Assembly: GCA_024638905.1 (NCBI GenBank)
Contig: JAHEJH010000019.1
Location: 1-13,372, forward strand
DNA: 13,372 bases
Direction: 5' to 3'
Source: Luminiphilus sp.
GTDB taxonomy: Bacteria; Pseudomonadota; Gammaproteobacteria; Pseudomonadales; Halieaceae
Shown here: positions 6,968 to 12,750 of the stretch, in pieces
Position numbering within the stretch: the stretch's first letter is position 1
Layout: each line of letters starts with the position of its first letter
The notes under the pieces: generated by a model
Database searches by the model: none
The model's input: only the letters and a program-made list of their open reading frames with translations
What the model was told of the DNA's origin: nothing
Program-made: the position numbers and the translations under genes

Positions 6968-8314
6968 CTAGAGGGTGTCGAGTATCAGCTGGATGTCGTC
7001 GCGGTTGGTTCGCGGATTGACGATGCAGAATCGCAGCACCGTCTCGCCCTCGTGTTTGGTGGGGGTGACCAGTCCATCGCCACGTTCCAGTAACGCATCA
7101 CTCCACTGTTTGTAATCTTCCGGTGTCCAGCCGATGCGGCGAAAGACGCAGATCGATAGGCGCTGCTCGGTGACCATTTCCAGGTTGGGGTGCGCCTCGA
7201 TCATGGTCGCTGCCTCACGCGCGCAATCCAGCGTGGTTTCAACCGCATCGGCATAGGCTTTTGTTCCGTGAACAGCCAGGCTGAACCAGAAAGGCAGACC
7301 ACGTGCGCGGCGAGATAGGTGGTGCGCGTAGTCACTGGGATTCCAGATGCCGCCGTAAAACACTTCGAGATAGTCACCGTGTTGGCGATGCGCTTTGCGT
7401 GCCTTCGCGGGATCGGCATAAATCAGTGCGCAACAGTCAAAGGGCGCAAACAGCCATTTGTGAGGGTCCACGATAAAGCTGTCTGCGCGTTCAATGCCGT
7501 CAAAGAGCGGCCGGGTCGACGGTGCCGCCAACGCCGCGCCGCCGTATGCACCGTCCACGTGGAACCAGAGATTTTCTTTGGCGCAGATTTCACCGATTCC
7601 CTGCATGTCATCGATGATGCCGAGATTGGTGGTGCCGGCTGTGCACGCCACGGCAAACAACCGTGCCCGGTCCTCTGGGCTGAGTTCAGCAATCGTCGCC
7701 GCGACATCCTCCCCGGTAAGCCGGTGCCCGCCTGACTGGACCAAATCGGCATCCATGACCTGCGCCGCCTGTTCCACCGACGCATGCGCACCGCGAGAGG
7801 AAATAATCAGTCCGCGCTGGCTGTTGTATTCCGGGTGTGTCTGCCGCCAATCGTGGCGCGCGGCAACCAGGGCTGAGAGATTGCCCGCTGTCCCGCCGCT
7901 TACGAACACGCCGCCCGCCTCTGCAGGTAGCCCCGCGATATCAGAAATCCACCGCAGCGCCTGGTTTTCTGCGTAGATGGCACCTGCGCCTTCGAGCCAA
8001 CTACTTGCACAGATGTTGGAGGCCCCGACAACCAGATCAAAAAGGGTTGAGGCTTCCGAGGGGGCTGTGGGTACGAAGGCCAGATATCGTGGGTGATCCT
8101 CAGAGATACAGGCGGGCGCCAAAGTCTCGACGAAGAGCTTCAGTGCCTCCTCGCCTCCCAGCCCCCCCTCAGTAATAGTCTGGCCTGCAAGTTCCTCGAG
8201 CGTCGTCTGGGAAAGAGGGTGATCGATCGATGGCGGATCCATCCGCAGTCGTTCCATCGAGTACGACAATATCAGTTCGGATAGTTGCTCAATATCGGCT
8301 TGGACTTTATGCAC
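6968..8314 (-). CDS. PLP-dependent group II decarboxylase (aromatic-L-amino-acid decarboxylase family)
   Basis: A 448-residue fold-type I PLP enzyme. The cofactor lysine is Lys286 in DPHKWLF. Asp254 in HVDGAYGG should pair with the pyridine nitrogen, SGGTAGN (139-145) should hold the phosphate, and His177 in RGAHAS should stack on the ring. Tyr329 in SDYAHHLSRR aligns with the mobile-loop tyrosine of true decarboxylases, which is phenylalanine in related aldehyde synthases, so decarboxylation is the likely reaction. The family covers aromatic amino acids, glutamate and 2,4-diaminobutyrate; the substrate is not clear here. The start is a GTG at 8312-8314 with GGAG 6 nt upstream, and no nearby ATG. 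It is the last of three same-strand genes (alanine dehydrogenase, small protein, decarboxylase), 40 nt after its neighbour, which suggests a shared transcript concerned with amino acids. Confidence 0.9.
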   Translation of the reverse strand: MHKVQADIEQLSELILSYSMERLRMDPPSIDHPLSQTTLEELAGQTITEGGLGGEEALKLFVETLAPACISEDHPRYLAFVPTAPSEASTLFDLVVGASNICASSWLEGAGAIYAENQALRWISDIAGLPAEAGGVFVSGGTAGNLSALVAARHDWRQTHPEYNSQRGLIISSRGAHASVEQAAQVMDADLVQSGGHRLTGEDVAATIAELSPEDRARLFAVACTAGTTNLGIIDDMQGIGEICAKENLWFHVDGAYGGAALAAPSTRPLFDGIERADSFIVDPHKWLFAPFDCCALIYADPAKARKAHRQHGDYLEVFYGGIWNPSDYAHHLSRRARGLPFWFSLAVHGTKAYADAVETTLDCAREAATMIEAHPNLEMVTEQRLSICVFRRIGWTPEDYKQWSDALLERGDGLVTPTKHEGETVLRFCIVNPRTNRDDIQLILDTL

Positions 8315-8354
8315 GGTGGCTCCGTTTTAACGAAGTAGAAGCTGTTTATGGCGC

Positions 8355-8738
8355 TCAGGGGTAATCGATGAGGGCGGCCACTTGACCTACTTTTGATTCT
8401 GCCACAGACGGCACATCCGGTATCGATTCGCGCCCTGCACTCAGTGGCTGGCGACGCTCTGCATGCGCGAGGTCAGCGACCTTTTGGCGCCGCCGGCACT
8501 CGAAGCCATAGACGGCCCTCTGGCTGGCGGCCGCAAAAGTGTGGTGAGGTACCCAACGCACGGTTGCCCTGTTGGAGGATTTGATGCCGACGCGAATGGG
8601 CTTGTCGCCAAAGCGCGACTGGCTCACCCAGAGAATCCGATGGGTGATCCCCCTGCCATTTTTGATCTCGACGAAGGTTTTTCCCACGAGCGACTTCCGC
8701 AATCTCTCGAGGCGCTTCCTGCGCAAAAAGTGCTTCAT
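8355..8738 (-). CDS. Small basic protein of unknown function
   Basis: A 127-residue protein I do not recognise. The first half is strongly basic (MKHFLRRKRLERLRKSLVGK at the start) and contains alternating hydrophobic and polar stretches (FVEIKNGRGITHRILWVSQS, then PIRVGIKSS) that suggest beta strands. The second half is rich in Ala, Arg and Glu and ends in AALIDYP. There is no signal peptide or membrane segment. The ATG at 8736-8738 has a GGAAGA about 7 nt upstream. It lies 33 nt after alanine dehydrogenase and 40 nt before the decarboxylase, all on the minus strand, and codon choice resembles its neighbours. The basic N-terminus would suit nucleic-acid binding, but that is only a guess. An overlapping plus-strand frame exists but has poorer context. 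Confidence 0.55.
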   Translation of the reverse strand: MKHFLRRKRLERLRKSLVGKTFVEIKNGRGITHRILWVSQSRFGDKPIRVGIKSSNRATVRWVPHHTFAAASQRAVYGFECRRRQKVADLAHAERRQPLSAGRESIPDVPSVAESKVGQVAALIDYP

Positions 8739-8771
8739 TTTTGGTCTTCCATAACCGGTCGCCCGCCCATC

Positions 8772-9968
8772 TTAATTGAGCTGTGCGACTTTTGCATGGA
8801 CCGCGGCCTCAGGGCCTTTGCTGTCAGGCTGTTGACTCATGTGCTGGCCTGAGAATCGAGTGTCTGGCGTCAGCTGGGGAAAATGTGACGACAGCGCTTC
8901 GTTCACGGCAGGGTGCATAAGCATGCCGTTGGCAACATTGAGGCCTGCTGCGAAGTGTTTGTCCTCTGCCATCAGCGATTCCACTCTCTCGCTCGCCAAA
9001 CGCATGACGTAGGGTAAGGTCGCATTGGTTAACGCCATCGTCGCAGTTCTGGCTACAGCGCCTGGCATGTTGGCCACGCTGTAGTGCACCACGCCGTCGA
9101 CCACATAGGTGGGATCAGCATGGGTGGTGGGTCGCGAGGTCTCGAAACATCCGCCTTGATCGATGGCGACGTCGACCATCACTGTGCCGGGCTTAAAATC
9201 AGCCAGCATTTCAGCGGTGATCAGTTTGGGCGCAGACGCGCCGGGTATGAGCACAGCGCCGATAATCAGATCGGCGTCGTGGGCATGCTCCTCCACGGCC
9301 TCCGCCGTGGAGTACACCGTGCGGAGTTGCCCTCGGTATTGTTCATCTAATTCGCTCAAGCGGCTGACAGATCGGTCCAGCACTGTCACGTCTGCGCCCA
9401 TGCCCAGTGCTACCCGGATCGCACTGCTGCCCACAACGCCGCCGCCTAGGACGAGGACTTTCCCAGGTGCCACACCCGGTACGCCGCCTAGGAGTGTACC
9501 GTTGCCGCCCTGATGAATTTCCATGTGGTGGGCGCCTGCCTGCACCGAGAGCCTGCCTGCCACAAGACTCATGGGCGCCAACAAGGGAAGACCGCCCTGT
9601 GGCGATGTGATCGTCTCGTAGGCGATGCAGGTTGCCCCTGAGTTCATCAGCAGCTCTGCCTGGTGCGGGTCGGCCGCGAGGTGCAGGTAGGTAAATAGCA
9701 GCTGTTCAGGCCGCAGTTGCCGGCACTCATGCGGTTGGGGTTCTTTGACTTTGACGATCATGTCGCTCTCGGCGAAAACCTGCTCGGCGGTCTCGACCAC
9801 CGAGGCCCCGGCAGCGCGGTAAAGGTCATCAGTCAAGCCAATCGCGTCGCCGGCTCCGGATTCAGTCAGAACAGTATGGCCTGTGCTGACCAGTTCTCTG
9901 ACGCCGGCCGGCGTCATACCGACCCGGAATTCCTGTGCTTTGATTTCTTTTGGGACGCCAAGCTGCAT
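8772..9968 (-). CDS. ald: Alanine dehydrogenase
   Basis: A 398-residue NAD-dependent L-alanine dehydrogenase, which interconverts alanine with pyruvate and ammonia in the cytoplasm. The N-terminus GVPKEIKAQEFRVGMTP is the family signature. Lys75 (VKVKEP) and His96 (TYLHLA) are the substrate-binding and catalytic residues at their usual numbers. GGGVVG (175-180) with Asp198 at the end of the second strand binds NAD, and Asp270 in VDVAIDQGG is the conserved active-site aspartate. HYSVANMPGAVARTAT (295-310) is also diagnostic. Most family members end near residue 370; this one has about 25 extra residues (from SGQHMSQQ) without evident structure. ATG at 9966-9968, with GGAG 8 nt upstream inside a small hairpin. 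It is divergent from an Lrp-type regulator and begins a likely three-gene unit. Confidence 0.95.
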   Translation of the reverse strand: MQLGVPKEIKAQEFRVGMTPAGVRELVSTGHTVLTESGAGDAIGLTDDLYRAAGASVVETAEQVFAESDMIVKVKEPQPHECRQLRPEQLLFTYLHLAADPHQAELLMNSGATCIAYETITSPQGGLPLLAPMSLVAGRLSVQAGAHHMEIHQGGNGTLLGGVPGVAPGKVLVLGGGVVGSSAIRVALGMGADVTVLDRSVSRLSELDEQYRGQLRTVYSTAEAVEEHAHDADLIIGAVLIPGASAPKLITAEMLADFKPGTVMVDVAIDQGGCFETSRPTTHADPTYVVDGVVHYSVANMPGAVARTATMALTNATLPYVMRLASERVESLMAEDKHFAAGLNVANGMLMHPAVNEALSSHFPQLTPDTRFSGQHMSQQPDSKGPEAAVHAKVAQLN

Positions 9969-9971
9969 GGT

Positions 9972-9986
9972 GTTGTCTCCGACAAC
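9972..9986 (-). promoter_or_regulatory. Hairpin containing the ald ribosome-binding site
   Basis: On the ald strand GTTGTC, GGA, GACAAC forms a perfect 6-bp stem with a 3-nt loop ending 3 nt before the ATG. The SD core GGAG (9977-9980) spans the loop and the first base of the 3' arm. If formed in the mRNA it would hinder ribosome access. Confidence 0.45.
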
Positions 9987-10014
9987 GAAATTGGCGGCAT
10001 TTTGCCTCGCTCAG

Positions 10015-10054
10015 TTGGGGCAAAGAAGGTCGAAAACGCTTTTTTTAGCCCCAA
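10015..10054. promoter_or_regulatory. Inverted repeat in the ald-lrp divergent region
   Basis: TTGGGGC (10015-10021) and GCCCCAA (10048-10054) are perfect 7-bp arms. After one mismatch the pairing continues weakly between an A/G-rich strand and a T run. The element lies about 50-85 nt upstream of the ald ATG. It could be an operator, or a stem in a long ald leader. No known site is recognised. Confidence 0.4.
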
Positions 10055-10107
10055 AACAAGCATATTCGTCACTAAAAATGTTTAAAAAAAGATACTATGA
10101 CTATATA

Positions 10108-10135
10108 TAAGATATTTTTAAGATATATCATCTTA
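10108..10135. promoter_or_regulatory. Repeated TAAGAT elements, candidate Lrp-type operator
   Basis: TAAGAT occurs at 10108-10113 and again at 10119-10124, exactly 11 bp apart (one helical turn). The second copy pairs with ATCTTA (10130-10135) as a 17-bp dyad with a 5-bp centre. AAGATA also occurs at 10089-10094. The surroundings are almost pure A/T. Lrp/AsnC proteins bind AT-rich imperfect dyads of about this size in helical phase, and the site lies between the divergent ald and regulator genes. The match to the published Lrp consensus is only partial. Confidence 0.5.
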
Positions 10136-10176
10136 GAGTTAAGGGTGCTGCCCTGTGGATGCAGGAGGTTGAAGGG

Positions 10177-10656
10177 GTGAATCATCAGTCACATCAACTG
10201 GACAAGATCGACCGGAATATTGTGCGTTTACTGCAGCAAGATGCGCGGATGCCGCACACGGAGCTCGCGCGCAAGGTGGGCTTAAGTACCACGCCTTGTA
10301 AGGAGCGGGTCAGGAGGCTCGAACGAGAAGGCGTGATACAGCACTATCAAGCAGTGCTGAATCCGGGTGCCCTGGACAGAGGGTTGGTGGTGTTCGTTCA
10401 GATCAGTTTGAACAGAACATCGCAGGACATCTTTGAGGCGTTCACCTCGGCCGCAGTGGACTTACCAGAGGTGCAGGAGTGCTACTTGGTGTCGGGGAAT
10501 TTTGACTACCTGCTGAAGGCGCGGGTTGCCGACATGAACGCCTACCGTATTCTTCTGGGAGAGACTTTACTGACCTTACCCGGGGTACTGGATTCCTCCA
10601 GCTACGTGGTGATGGAGCAGGTCAAAGAATCTCTCATGCTGCCGGTGCCAGCCTAA
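10177..10656 (+). CDS. Lrp/AsnC-family transcriptional regulator, probable ald regulator
   Basis: About 159 residues with an N-terminal winged helix-turn-helix (about 10-58; LDKIDRNIVRLL, then VGLSTTPCKERVRRLEREG) and a C-terminal RAM effector domain (about 68-150). VSGNFDYLLKARV (105-117) holds the ligand-contact loop. LLGETLL and YVVMEQVKES are very close to E. coli Lrp. An ATG at 10159 opens the same frame, but the GTG at 10177 has a perfect AGGAGG 8 nt upstream, so I take the GTG. The gene is divergent from alanine dehydrogenase, an arrangement known for Lrp-type regulators of ald (AldR). It likely binds the shared AT-rich region and responds to alanine or leucine. Whether it is the global Lrp or a local AldR-type protein cannot be decided from one locus. 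Confidence 0.92.
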   Translation: MNHQSHQLDKIDRNIVRLLQQDARMPHTELARKVGLSTTPCKERVRRLEREGVIQHYQAVLNPGALDRGLVVFVQISLNRTSQDIFEAFTSAAVDLPEVQECYLVSGNFDYLLKARVADMNAYRILLGETLLTLPGVLDSSSYVVMEQVKESLMLPVPA

Positions 10657-10716
10657 TTGCTACGGGAGCATAACTCGCTGATAAAAATATGAATTATGGG
10701 TTCTGCCTCAACAATT

Positions 10717-10731
10717 TTTCCCTGTGGGAAA
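10717..10731. terminator. Small hairpin after the Lrp-type gene
   Basis: TTTCCC (10717-10722) and GGGAAA (10726-10731) form a 6-bp stem with a 3-nt loop, about 60 nt after the regulator's stop. On the plus strand the T run precedes rather than follows the stem, so it is a weak terminator candidate. Confidence 0.3.
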
Positions 10732-10793
10732 GCCGGGTATAGCGGTTCATAATAGTAGTTATCGGTGATTGGCATGATGACGTGCCTTGTCCG

Positions 10794-10865
10794 GCGCAGG
10801 CCCATGCGCTAATGTCGGCCGCCGGTCAGAAGCCACTGGTGAAACCACAGTGGTGCAGGCTTCTG
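10794..10865. other. Two inverted repeats in the 331-nt gap before the acyl-CoA dehydrogenase
   Basis: The gene-free stretch 10657-10987 contains a small stem, GCGCA (10794-10798) with TGCGC (10805-10809). A larger one follows: CAGAAGCC (10827-10834) with GGCTTCTG (10858-10865), a perfect 8-bp stem. Its 23-nt interior holds a further TGGT-GAA-ACCA stem (10837-10847). I see no open frame with a plausible start in this gap and no recognisable riboswitch. Confidence 0.45.
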
Positions 10866-10868
10866 GAT

Positions 10869-10893
10869 TTAATGACATAATTTATGCCATTAA
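10869..10893. promoter_or_regulatory. 25-bp AT-rich palindrome, candidate operator of the beta-oxidation operon
   Basis: TTAATGACATAA (10869-10880) and TTATGCCATTAA (10882-10893) are reverse complements at 11 of 12 positions around one central T. The palindrome contains CATAAT (10876-10881), a 5/6 match to a -10 box, though no good -35 is visible at the right distance. Size and symmetry fit a dimeric repressor such as a TetR- or GntR-family protein. It ends 94 nt upstream of the acyl-CoA dehydrogenase ATG. Confidence 0.5.
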
Positions 10894-10904
10894 TTTGCCA
10901 TCTT

Positions 10905-10939
10905 AGAGGCGGCAAGCACTCGCTGTCAGCTGCGCCTCT
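10905..10939 (+). other. Stem in the leader of the acyl-CoA dehydrogenase operon
   Basis: AGAGGCG (10905-10911) and CGCCTCT (10933-10939) are perfect 7-bp arms around 21 nt that include a small GCTG-T-CAGC dyad. It would lie in the 5' leader if transcription starts at the upstream palindrome. Confidence 0.35.
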
Positions 10940-10987
10940 GCTTAGTGAACCGACAGGCCCATCAGGCCCCCGCTTGAGGTAAACGTC

Positions 10988-12238
10988 ATGGATTTGGGAA
11001 TTTCAGAAAAGGTGGCGCCGCTGCTCCAGCGGGTCCGAAGCTTCATTAACGAGCAGGTCATGCCAGTGGAGCACGAGTTCGTTGCCGAGATCGAAGTTGA
11101 TGATCCGTTTGTCCTCACGGACCGTCAGACGGAGATCATGGCCTCGCTGAAAACCCAGGCGCGCGAGGCCGGATTGTGGAACTTCTTCCTCACTGGTGAG
11201 GAGGGTTCTGGCCTCGATACGGTCGAATACGCGTACCTGGCCGAGGAGATGGGCAAGTCCCGCTTGGCTGCCGAGGTCTTTAACTGCTCCGCACCCGATA
11301 CCGGAAATATGGAAGTGCTCCATAAATATGGCAGTGAGGCCCAAAAAAAGCAGTGGCTGGAGCCATTGCTCGCGGGCGAGATCCGTTCCTGCTTCGGCAT
11401 GACCGAGCCGGATGTCGCCTCATCTGATGCGACCAATATTTGTACCTCAGCCACCCTCGAGGGAGACGAGTGGGTCATCAATGGCGAGAAGCATTGGACA
11501 TCTGGCGCCGGCGACCCCCGCTGCAAGGTGATGATCTGCATGGTCAAAACCGACCCCGAGGCGCCCAAGCATCTCCAGCAGTCGCAGATCCTTGTGCCGA
11601 TGGATACCCCCGGGGTGAATATTGTCCGACCTCTCAAAGTGTTCAACATGTTAGATGCGCCGCACGGACACATGCGCGTCAAGCTCGAAAATGTGCGGGT
11701 GCCCAAGGACAACATCATTCTTGGGCCCGGCCGCGGCTTCGAAATCTCGCAGGGACGTCTGGGACCGGGTCGCATCCACCACTGCATGCGCTCCATCGGT
11801 TCAGCGGAAAAAGCGCTTGAGTTGCTTTGCGAGCGCGCGACCGAGCGTGAAGCGTTTGGCCGGCCTTTGTACAAGTTGGGCGGCAACATCGACATCATCG
11901 CGGATGCCCGGATGAATATCGAACAGGCCCGACTGCTTACGCTCAAAACGGCCTGGATGATGGATCGTACGTCGCCGAAGGAAGCACGCATCTGGATTTC
12001 GATGATCAAGACGGTGGTACCTAACATGGCGCTCAAAGTGATTGACGACGCGATTCAGATGCACGGTGGCATCGGTGTGTCTCAGGACACGCCTTTGGCC
12101 GAGATGTGGTCCGGGCAGCGTACGCTTCGACTGGCGGATGGCCCCGACGCGGTGCACCGCATGGTCGTCGGCCGCAATGAGATCAAGCAATACTTAGCGG
12201 AGGCCGGTGAGGTCGCCGCGACATTCCGTGATGGTTGA
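10988..12238 (+). CDS. Acyl-CoA dehydrogenase, ACAD10/11-like
   Basis: A 416-residue flavoprotein that introduces the 2,3-double bond into an acyl-CoA. The FAD/substrate signature SCFGMTEPDVASSD (about 134-147) and GEKHWTSGAGDPRC (about 166-179) mark the middle beta domain. The C-terminal helical domain contains REAFGRPL (287-294), QMHGGIGVSQDTPL (357-370) and RTLRLADGPDAVH (378-390). In common acyl-CoA dehydrogenases the base lies in YEGT; here the aligned segment is ADGP, so Asp384 is the probable base, as in the ACAD10/11 branch. That branch handles long or hydroxylated acyl-CoAs, but the substrate here is unknown. ATG at 10988 with GAGG 8 nt upstream. It is the first gene of an operon with a MaoC hydratase and a short-chain dehydrogenase. 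Confidence 0.92.
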   Translation: MDLGISEKVAPLLQRVRSFINEQVMPVEHEFVAEIEVDDPFVLTDRQTEIMASLKTQAREAGLWNFFLTGEEGSGLDTVEYAYLAEEMGKSRLAAEVFNCSAPDTGNMEVLHKYGSEAQKKQWLEPLLAGEIRSCFGMTEPDVASSDATNICTSATLEGDEWVINGEKHWTSGAGDPRCKVMICMVKTDPEAPKHLQQSQILVPMDTPGVNIVRPLKVFNMLDAPHGHMRVKLENVRVPKDNIILGPGRGFEISQGRLGPGRIHHCMRSIGSAEKALELLCERATEREAFGRPLYKLGGNIDIIADARMNIEQARLLTLKTAWMMDRTSPKEARIWISMIKTVVPNMALKVIDDAIQMHGGIGVSQDTPLAEMWSGQRTLRLADGPDAVHRMVVGRNEIKQYLAEAGEVAATFRDG

Positions 12239-12267
12239 ATACCGATAACACTGAGGAGAGATCAGCA

Positions 12268-12732
12268 ATGGCATTGATGATGGTGAAGCCAGAGGAAATG
12301 GAAGCGCAGGCGGGGACAAAACTGCCGCCTGGAGAATGGTTCGAGATCGATCAGGAGCGTATCAACACCTTCGCTGACTGCACCGAAGACCATCAGTTCA
12401 TTCATATCGATGAGGCGGCCGCCGCACAGACACCCTTTGGTGGCACGATTGCCCACGGCTTTTTGACTTTGTCGCTAATGACCAAGCTGTGCGCGGAAAA
12501 TGGCGTCTATCCAGAGGGGATAGTCATGGGCGTGAACTATGGACTGGATAAGGTGCGCTTCTTAAACCCTGTGCGTGCGGGTAAGAGAGTGCGTGCGCAT
12601 ACCGAGATCATGTCAGTTGATCGTAAAGACGCAAATCGGTTTTTGGTCAAGCAGGCGGTCACTGTGGAGATCGAGGGGGAAGATACCCCTGCGGTCTACG
12701 CAGAGTGGCTCGGCATGTCGATCATTGGTTAA
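12268..12732 (+). CDS. MaoC-family (R)-specific enoyl-CoA hydratase
   Basis: A single hot-dog domain protein of 154 residues. The hydratase-2 motif is intact: Asp41 and His46 in EDHQFIHID, followed by FGGTIAHGFLTLSL (about 57-70). Asp and His in this spacing are the catalytic pair of (R)-specific hydratases such as PhaJ. GVNYGLDKVRFLNPVRAG (about 88-105) is the usual second strand block of these proteins. Hydration of trans-2-enoyl-CoA would give the (3R)-hydroxyacyl-CoA. The frame is open from 12235, but ATG at 12268 has GAGGAG 9 nt upstream and gives the normal length, so the earlier start is rejected. It begins 29 nt after the acyl-CoA dehydrogenase stop and ends 18 nt before the next gene, so all three are likely co-transcribed. 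Confidence 0.9.
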   Translation: MALMMVKPEEMEAQAGTKLPPGEWFEIDQERINTFADCTEDHQFIHIDEAAAAQTPFGGTIAHGFLTLSLMTKLCAENGVYPEGIVMGVNYGLDKVRFLNPVRAGKRVRAHTEIMSVDRKDANRFLVKQAVTVEIEGEDTPAVYAEWLGMSIIG

Positions 12733-12750
12733 GAGAGCAGGAGACAGAGC

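Noticed and set aside
8463..8852. A 129-residue plus-strand open frame over the small basic protein and the ald 3' end
   Set aside because: It overlaps conserved ald coding sequence in antisense, and the minus-strand reading has the better SD and fits the gene order.
10159..10176. ATG six codons upstream as the start of the Lrp-type regulator
   Set aside because: The perfect AGGAGG lies between this ATG and the GTG at 10177 and is correctly spaced only for the GTG; it remains a possible alternative.
11125..12036. A 303-residue minus-strand open frame inside the acyl-CoA dehydrogenase gene
   Set aside because: It is fully antisense to a gene with clear family motifs, its composition (Ser/Arg/Met-rich) is that of a codon-phase shadow, and no SD or family resemblance is seen.
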